DNA of 64,000 bases, taken from NCBI GenBank assembly GCA_022497145.1, contig MU385895.1:186001-250000 (forward strand). The letters run 5' to 3'. Under the pieces are notes generated by a model. It did no database searches. It was given only the letters and a program-made list of their open reading frames with translations, and was not told the origin of the DNA. Positions 56,840-64,000 of this stretch are shown here, piece by piece. This stretch comes from Rostrohypoxylon terebratum (taxonomy: Eukaryota > Ascomycota > Sordariomycetes > Xylariales > Hypoxylaceae). Position numbers and translations under genes: made by a program. Position 1 is the stretch's first letter. Every line of letters starts with the position of its first letter.

Positions 56840-58720
56840 AATTACTTGGAATATGCTCCTGATGTTAACATATAAAGCGGATATGAAGTCGTCGTTCCGA
56901 AAAGAAAAAGTAATCCGAACAACCCTTTTAAGAAGGTTGAGGATTGAGGATGACGTTATGGTGAGCCTTGACAATATCCATATAATACCCTGGATTTCCT
57001 GTTTTCTTTAATGTTGCATGGGCTGGATATGCAGGACATCCCCCGAAATTCCCTTGACAGCCCTACGTCGAATACCCGAGATTCCCAGGGAAGCGCACAT
57101 GATCCCTTCAGGCTTTTGAGGGAATAAAAATTGAAGGCAGACTTTCCACTCCAATACCCGGTATTTATCAGCATGAATAGCAATGCCATGATTAACTACC
57201 CGGGCGACTTTTCGTCGGAGTTCAATCACACAAAGCCGTAATCATCCTCGCAACGAGAGCCTAAGAAGTACCTATGAAAAACGTGTAATCGTACCTAAAT
57301 CCCTACTTAACCTAGGCAATACAAGATTGCTGGTGTAGCGATTGACCTATAATTTTGATGGCCGCTCCACGGTGGTGTTATGAAAAACGAAATGCCGAGT
57401 GAATACATATGACATATTATGTAGATGAATGATGATGAATGATGATGAATGGGAATAAAATAAAACAGCCCTAGGTTAGGTAGCTCATGTTAGAACGGGA
57501 GGTTACACAGTCACGTGCAATTAGGTAATAAGGGCTACAAGCCATTGATATTGCCTTAACCATCCCCGTAACCTAGCCCCGTTGCTATTCCTACACAACA
57601 TAACCTAGGACCTAGGTTATATGGTAATGAAAGTTAGGTATCTATGTGGTTCAACTTTCATCGGAAGGATTTAGAAATAAGTCTAGCTTTACTGTCTAAG
57701 AATAATCCATTTATTGGCGAAGTTGTAAGTAAGTCCTTATTTTGAGCTGTCATTGAGCCATTATTTGGAAGCCTTGGTGCTATACACAATGAGCAAGATA
57801 GCGGACACATCGTCCATTAGGTAGGTACTCTATATCCCCCAATGACATATGGACAAAGGAGGCGGCTGACATACATCCAGCCAGCCATAATTCCAAGTTT
57901 CTCCCTTTTTTCCTCCAGGTTCAATAACTAGGTCAATACCTACCTACCTAGGTAAGTACCTAAGCAGTCTCCTTGTGAGTGAGGCGGGACCGGAAGAGGT
58001 CAGCCGTGAACGGAGGCCTAATACTTAAGACTTTAAGTATCAGAACACCGCTCGGATGATGGATGCCAGCAGCGCGGTCAGCCTATCCTAACCGATTGCC
58101 CAACGAAAATGGGAACATACCTAATCAGGCTCAGAACTTGGCAAGCCGCTCTCGGCCTCTCTGAAGTTCGAACATCCGACATACTCAAGTCTTCGCTCGA
58201 CGCGGTTGTTGAAGACTCTTTCTGTGATAAGTGTCTCACAGGGATTGGATGCTAAGACACGTTTGGTAGTACAGCCGCATACATGTCAAGCAGGAATCAT
58301 GGAAAAAGATCATCGTCACTTCTCCTTATTATTAAAAGCTGTCAGTCAAATGTCCAAATGGCCACTTAATTAACACGAAGTTGTTATCAGGTAATCATTA
58401 TACATGTAAACACTTTTGGCTCTGCCTCCTCAAGGAGGTACGTACTCCAAACGTCCTTAGCCGAGGTATATGGCCCGAAAGGATGTAGATATCCTAGATA
58501 GCTACGTCTCGGTCCTGAGACGTAAAATAAATTATACATCTAGGTAACCACCGCTAGGTAATACTGACAGTGGCCCGCGGGGGTGTAGCCCATGGGCATG
58601 TGACACATAGTGTGATAGTTAATACGTAAGTTAAATAAAGCACTCTCTTCATATATTTCTCAAGTATCGCTCCGAGTATTTGACATTTAATAGTTAAATC
58701 CCAAAATCGAATCTTCTATC
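56840..58720. other. Spacer between rhodopsin-fold gene and terpene synthase
   Basis: No supported gene. A GATGAATGAT tandem repeat (three copies) lies at 57424-57451. Palindromic words such as CCTAGGACCTAGGTTA (57604) and TACCTACCTACCTAGGTA (57938-57955) are dense. The right end should hold the terpene synthase promoter. Confidence 0.55.
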
Positions 58721-60233
58721 ATGCCCGAGACTTTACCTTTGAAGCCGGAGTGTTCCAGTACGACAAGACCGATCGATACTCCGATGGCTGAGATATCTCA
58801 CGACGTTCCCCCGGTCAGCCAGGGTATCGGGAGGCCTTTCGTTCGTCTTCCAGATCTATTTTCTTCTATAATGTCCTCGAAACTGGTCGTAAATCCGAAC
58901 TATTTCAAGGTTAAACCTGAGGGTGAAAGATGGATTGCAAGGTAGCTATATCCAGAAAGAACTGTGTACTCCAATGGTTTGTGGCTAAGCCTCTTCCAGG
59001 GTCATGAACATGGACGAAAGAACACAGGTAAAAAATAGAGAAGCAGACCTGTGCTACATCAGTGCAATTTGGGCTCCAGATGCCGACGAAGATGCGTTGA
59101 GATTTATACTTGATTGGAATCATTGGGTATCTATGTTTCCCCACCTGATATGTACCACGAATCCACTAACGTATCCCCTCAGGTATTCCTCTTCGATGAT
59201 CGTATGTGAAACATATGAAATTAAATTGCCATATGTTGACCTCGCTGTGCTTGCAGAGTTTGACGAAGGTCACCTGAAGGATGATCTTATCGCGGCAAAG
59301 GAAGAGTTGGACCAAACTATGGCCATCATGGAAGATGGTGCACAACTGATATCCCCAGAAGACAGTAAACTGCGCCATATTTTCCAGACCTTGTGGCTCC
59401 GGTATAAGCAAAGTGCGTCTATAGGTATGTCTTAGCCGAATTAATATCACCCAGGCTTGTATTTGAACCAGACAACAGAATATCAGCAGCGGTTCAAAAA
59501 GACACACAAAATGTTCTTTGGCCGTCTCCTGGCACAAGTTCAACTAATGACCAGAGGGGAGGTCCTCAGCCGTGATGTGGAGACATATATGGAACTTCGT
59601 AGGGGGACTATTGGGGCCTATGTTGCCATCGTACTCTCAGCATGGGCCCAGGGATGTGAGATTCCGGAGAACGTCTTTTCTCACAACTCCACAAAAGAGT
59701 GTATGCGAATATCGACGGATCTTACAATACTGTAAGTAAAAAAATTCTTCAAGACTATATAAATGCTGACGGAAGACCAAGGGTTAATGACTTGTTGTCA
59801 TATCGGAGAGATCAAGTGCGTGCGCGAGCCGGACTAAGCACTTGCTCTTGGTGTGCGAGACTGACACTTTTCCTAGGAGTTGGGTGTCGAGCACAATCTG
59901 ATCACACTTCTGATGGCTAAGGGCATGTCTATCCAACAGGCTGTCGATGAAATCGGTGTCATGGTTGACAATCGTTACAAACAATGGTACACTAATCTTG
60001 CGGAATTGCCGCCGTATGGGGAGAAAGTTGATCGTCAAGTGCTCATGTTCATCGAGACCTGCCGTCAAAGTGCCTTCGGAAATCTTCACTGGAGGTAAGT
60101 GTACTCTGCTAAAATTAACGAAAGGTTTCCGAAAAGATATATTAAACTCTGGGACAGCTTCAAGACAGGTAGATATCTAGGACCGGAGGGCCAAGATGTT
60201 CATGATACGCAAATCATGTACCTCTCACGTTAG
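58721..60233 (+). CDS. Class I terpene synthase (sesquiterpene cyclase type)
   Basis: Predicted ionisation-type terpene cyclase of 371 residues that would turn farnesyl diphosphate (most likely) into a cyclic terpene. Eight exons: 58721-58941, 59000-59126, 59183-59201, 59257-59424, 59479-59731, 59782-59815, 59877-60094 and 60158-60233; every join keeps the frame. The metal-binding motif reads FLFDDQFDEGHL (DDxxD at 121-125) and is split over exons 3 and 4, exon 3 being only 19 bases. The second metal motif is NDLLSYRRD (Asn265, Ser269, Asp273), with Asp in the last place instead of the usual Glu. The C-terminal RY pair is Arg352-Tyr353 in KTGRYLG. All required motifs are present, so the enzyme looks intact. 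Nearby dehydrogenases suggest a small terpenoid cluster. Confidence 0.9.
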
Positions 60234-61916
60234 AAATTCTCGCGGAGGTATAACCATCCACAACGGCATGGCTTAGTGAATTCAACTTCGAATGGATTTT
60301 TGGGTATATACGGGGATTTGCGTCATCATTCTTTAGTGGACTGTTCATGAATAGCCTTACTTACCACAGGTGGAAGGAATACACATTCATTATCACCCAC
60401 TTTGCCTCAGTTGCACCATGACCAGCGAGTGAAGATTACGAGGCCCTGTGGTAATTATTTATAAATGCAGAGCTACCTCGCTACTACATGGATGTGAAAA
60501 TCGACTAGCTTACTTGAATGTTATTGCAGTCCATAAAAGTGAACAGGCCTCTCAGACTATTCAAATTTTAGACCAGTGTGACACTTTCTACACATATCAA
60601 TGTTGGAGGGTGTTCTTCATTTTATTCTATGCTATCAACGCTGTTACCCTCTCTATCTCCCTGGCTACCTAGGACCTAGGTAACCTAGGTAATTCTGTAG
60701 TAATCACGTCTCATCCTCAATTGCCTTAATACTCGTCTTTTGCAGCCATAGGAAGGAAGACTCAATATGACAACAGAATGCATAGAGAGATAAAGGGAGT
60801 CATCCAGAAGAGGTGCAGGCCTACACGATACGAAGTGTCCGGTCCGACGTCCTGCACATATTGGTCGGGTGTTCAAGTGGTGAGACCCCGGACACCCTCC
60901 CCGCACGTCCCCCCGGGGTAGCTCAGTTGCCACACCGGGGGATAGCCCCTGTAGTTCAACGCTGTTCCGGGGGTTGTACAGAGGGTCAAGTGCCGAAGAT
61001 AGCGCTAGTAGGGCGGCGAGCTTAGCGCTTGGTAAGTTGGTATCTGGGACTCCGCTCCTAGCTGGAGGGTTTCACCACTATTATGTGGGATCTGCCGGCA
61101 TCTCAGCATCGAGTTGTCATCTCTCGAGCCATGCAAGATGGAGAACTGCAGCTGATTGGGAACCCACCTTTCCGCCTCCCGATGATCACCGAAAGAGGAG
61201 AGAACCCCGTTGGGTTTGGAGTCGGCATGGGTAAGGTTGAGCAAGACTCTGACGTCCGGTTTAAGGAGAGACAACCGGATTTTGGTAATGCATATGTCGA
61301 TTCAGACTCACTATAGCATCAATGGCGTGGTCGCCTTTCGAGATATTACACTTGTTAAACTCGACGTTAGTTGTGCTTGTGACGCCAGAATGACCTCGTT
61401 ATCTCATGCTTGACTAATAACATTTAATGACTTAGTAACAACTCGGCAGCGATTGTTAAGTTACAGTAAATATTTACATTAATAATGTAATAGAATAACA
61501 GTAACTTTTATCGAAGTTATTTTAATATTAGATTTCGTGCCATGAATTGATTTGCTTTACCGTTATATTTATTACACGGCAGCTAAATGATTGTAAGGAC
61601 TTAAAAACTAAGTATGACCATAGATCAATACTCCAGGACTCAGGTATTAGAACCAACCGTTCCAAAGGGTTTTAACCTTAGCTTTAGACCTCTTATATTT
61701 ATAGCACCAAGCAGCGTTAAGTATACTGTACTTACAGGTGGCTTATAAGGTAGCTTCCAGAAGGTTAACACCCGTTATCTAATACGAACCCACCGACAGG
61801 TACCCCCACTGTAACGATAGCGCTAAACAGCCCTGGAGTGCTGTGTCGGGGGCTATGGTTTAAAGGCTTGCTGCAGCATCCATCGATATGGAGGTAAAAA
61901 ATGATTGCGAGGTAGC
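60234..61916. other. Repeat-like tract between terpene synthase and dehydrogenase
   Basis: No intact gene. Bases 60830-61290 form a GC-rich patch with runs such as CCCCCCGGGG, abruptly different from the flanks. Bases 61400-61620 are very AT-rich (many TTA/TAA words), as left by repeat-induced point mutation. Bases 61640-61870 again resemble transposon-type sequence. I take the whole as decayed mobile DNA, but cannot name a family. Confidence 0.45.
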
Positions 61917-62952
61917 TCACCAAGGAAGGTTTTCATTCCTCAGGTTGAAGAATTCGCCGGAAGCTCCATCCCGAGTCGCCTTGTCAATCTACACCAGGTG
62001 GTAAGCAGAGCACGGGACGCGAGGCTCACAAAACTAACCACTTTCATCATACCCTCCACGCTCTCCTCAACGGTATACGTAGCTTTCTCCAAACCCCATC
62101 TTTTGGCGATCCAATTCCCTGGCTCGATTTGGGTCAATCTCGGTCAAAATTAGCTGAGAAGATGGCCAATTGATGTGAGGTCACCTCTTACCCTGGATTG
62201 AGCGCCAGGGCAACGAGCCATTCGTTCGTGAAATGGATCGCACTGCTCATAAGACCAGTCAGAATAACGAAGCATGCCATATCTGCGGCACGAGATACGA
62301 CATAAAGTCGCTTAAGGCCAATGCTTACCGAGTAAGCCAATTCAAAGCAGCCTTAGCTGCAGCGTATGAAGTTCCATCCCAAGACCGTATTTTCCCCATG
62401 AGAGTAATGGAGCCGCCCCCTGTCGAGATAGACACCCATTTCGGCGCTGAAGCCTTCTGCAGCAGGGGACGACACGCTTGGAGTAGCATGAGAGGGCCTA
62501 TAGTATTGACTTGATACGTTGTCGTCTCCTGCGCAGAGACCCCCTATCGAGTGGCGTGGTGGGAAGTGGGCTCCTGCCTGCATTGGAGATGACAATGTCT
62601 AGGTGCTCGATCCCCTCAGCCTTGACCACCTGTAAAGCCTGTTGCGCATCGGTTGGCGAGGTATTCTCGATCGTGACCAACAGTAACCTAGACCCATCAG
62701 CTGTGGGGAAAGCCTTCAATTCCTCGACACCTGGGGCGGAGGCAGCACTGTCACGAATACTGCCAATAACGGTATGTTGTGGCCTCGAAAGATACGCCTT
62801 GGCAAAGCCATTCCCTACACCTAAGAGGGCAATTCTAAGTGTTAGTGGTAGGCAACGACAAGAGATCTTCAACATGGCGGAGGGGTCAGGGGAGATAGTG
62901 AGATATTGCACGTACCACGACTTACGCCACTTATGAAGACCACAGTTGCCAT
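61917..62952 (-). pseudogene. Short-chain dehydrogenase/reductase with a one-base frameshift
   Basis: Classical SDR (NAD(P)-dependent oxidoreductase) of about 250 residues if in frame. Minus-strand exons: 62952-62916, 62820-62329, 62242-62192, 62138-62039 and 61988-61917. The cofactor loop is SGVSRGVGNGF, NAG lies in IVISNAG, the catalytic set is Ser in SISTGGGS and Tyr-x3-Lys in SYAAAKAAL, and the protein ends NLRNENLPW, typical of the group. Within exon 2 the frame changes at a run of five G (62540-62544): before it reads TTPLDRG, after it, one base out of step, QVNTIGPLMLLQA. One more base in the run would restore the frame. Either the gene is freshly broken or the assembly has a homopolymer error. 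All other motifs are intact. Confidence 0.8.
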
Positions 62953-63517
62953 TATAGAAATTTCGAGGAAGTTGAATAGAAAGATCACAAGTGAAGAAGC
63001 GGGATGCTGAAGGTTCGAGTTATCTGGCATTGGCAAACGTGCTTATTAAGAGGGCTATGCAGGGCAAGTTCTTGCATCCCAACATCCCAACATCCCTTAC
63101 AATGCAACAGTGACCCCAACATAAATTGAACTACCAGGTAGCTACATATATTCTAGATAAAGGATCTGGTGTTGGTATGCCTAGACTAGGTAGACAGTGA
63201 AGGTTGGCTATGTTGGTTTTCCCAGGCAAGCAGGGTTAGATGCTGGTTGGCTGATAATCACAATTGTGCGTGACGTGGTGATGTTGAGTTGACGATCAAG
63301 AAAGCAACAATGCCCGCAACTGAATTCTTGAAAATCCTCAATCACTTTTCATCATCGGACCCCACTCAGACCGAGGAAAGGCTGACTTCAGCAGTCATCC
63401 GTTGCTCTCTTAGTTCGAGTTATTTGTTCTCACGCCACTGCGTAAACTCAAGTACTGTACTAGTCAACGATCAAGCGGTCATACTTACAGAATAGCTTCA
63501 AATATCACAATTAGAAA
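62953..63517. other. Divergent spacer between two dehydrogenase genes
   Basis: Shared promoter region of the minus-strand and plus-strand dehydrogenases. The phrase CCCAACATCCCAACATCCC (63076) is a short direct repeat. A 62-codon frame from the ATG at 63310 has no recognisable motif and may or may not be part of an upstream exon. Confidence 0.5.
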
Positions 63518-64000
63518 GTGTGGTCCACTAACACGTCGGCGATAGCCTTTTTAACCAGGGCTAGATCTCTCATAACACAATTCTGGCCGCCCGCCCCTAC
63601 ATTCACGGACGCAGATATTCCTAAGGGTTCTCAGGCTGGCCGAGTTTTCATGGTGACGGGAGGTAATGCAGGCATAGGTTATGAGTTGTGTAGAATCCTC
63701 TTCGCCACCGGCGCGACCGTGTACATGGCTACTCGATCTAAGGTGGGTTCGTTCGAACCGCACGCTGGAGAAATGCAACAGGCTGTGTCCGTATTTTTCT
63801 ATGAAAGACCAGATTCACAATATGATCCTGCTCCGTAGGAGCGAGCCGATGCATCAATACAATCGATCAAAGCATCATGCGCGGACTCAGATGCGACGAC
63901 GGGCCAACTCAAGTTTCTGCACCTGGACCTAAGCGACCTTGCTTCGGTCCGGGATGCGGCGCGTCGCTTTGCGCAGGCGGAGAACAAGCTTGATGTCCTC
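63518..64000 (+). CDS. Short-chain dehydrogenase (retinol dehydrogenase-like), 3'-partial
   Basis: N-terminal part of an SDR; the gene runs off the window. Exons 63518-63742 and 63839 to beyond 64000 (donor GTGGGT, acceptor CCGTAG). The cofactor-binding segment is VFMVTGGNAGIGYELCRILFATGATVYMATRS, split here for length as VTGGNAGIGYEL and GATVYMATRSK, then HLDLSDLASVRDAA, where the Asp of DLS contacts the adenine. This is the pattern of fungal retinol/WW-domain oxidoreductase-like SDRs, often found as tailoring enzymes in metabolite clusters. The reading frame opens at 63515 after a stop, and the first likely start codon is GTG (GTGTGGTCC), not ATG; either an upstream exon supplies the start or the ATG has mutated. 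It lies divergent to the first SDR. Confidence 0.75.

Noticed and set aside
53299..57000. Alpha/beta hydrolase and rhodopsin-fold gene as members of the terpene cluster
   Set aside because: They are separated from the cyclase by a 1.9 kb spacer or more, and neither family is specific for terpenoid pathways; there is no sequence link beyond distance.
60910..60985. tRNA-like reading of the GGTAGCTCAGTTG region
   Set aside because: No acceptor or T-arm pairing could be built around it; kept only as an A-box-like word in a finding.
1..64000. CRISPR arrays, operons, riboswitches and ribosome binding sites
   Set aside because: The window is eukaryotic; the tandem repeats seen lack the spaced structure of CRISPR arrays and no TPP-type switch was recognised.

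Overview
The window is nuclear DNA of a filamentous ascomycete (Pezizomycotina). The evidence is many genes split by 45-80 nt introns with GTAAGT/GTATGT-type donors and CTAAC/CTGAC-like branch sites, single-gene transcription units, long gene-poor spacers, and typical fungal families (Dnmt5-type methyltransferase, rhodopsin-fold membrane protein, GH31 glucosidase, class I terpene synthase). Spacers are dotted with TACCTAGGTA-like palindromes, which makes me favour Sordariomycetes, perhaps Xylariales, but the rank below Pezizomycotina is a guess.

Left part (1-16.5 kb): ribosomal protein eL42 (+, three introns), a tRNA-Gly-like locus (-), a 2H-type RNA ligase/cyclic phosphodiesterase (-), a 2.3 kb gene-free tract that looks like old repeat debris, then a 7.3 kb gene for a 2385-residue Dnmt5-type DNA cytosine methyltransferase fused to a SNF2 ATPase (+), followed by a ureidoglycolate lyase (-).

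Middle (17-33 kb): a small disordered protein, a proline/serine-rich protein with an odd N-terminus, a secreted protein with four related Trp/Cys units and one doubtful junction (-), an MFS transporter with a GC-AG intron and an in-frame tail beyond its stop, a membrane-anchored fucose-lectin-like propeller protein (-), and a patatin-like protein with Gly where the nucleophile Ser should be (-).

Right part (33-64 kb): a 5.8 kb spacer, an MFS sugar transporter (+), a caspase-fold/C2H2 protein whose catalytic His is Tyr (+), a secreted GH31 alpha-glucosidase (+) with an AmyR-like site upstream, a Cys-rich single-pass membrane protein (+), a secreted alpha/beta hydrolase (+), a seven-helix rhodopsin-fold protein (-), and at the far right a terpene synthase (+), a short-chain dehydrogenase with a one-base frameshift (-), and the start of a second dehydrogenase that lacks an ATG (+). 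The last three look like the edge of a sesquiterpene-type cluster under decay, with repeat-like DNA between the cyclase and the first dehydrogenase.

Gene models were spliced by hand from consensus sites, reading-frame continuity and family motifs; no transcript or database evidence was available.
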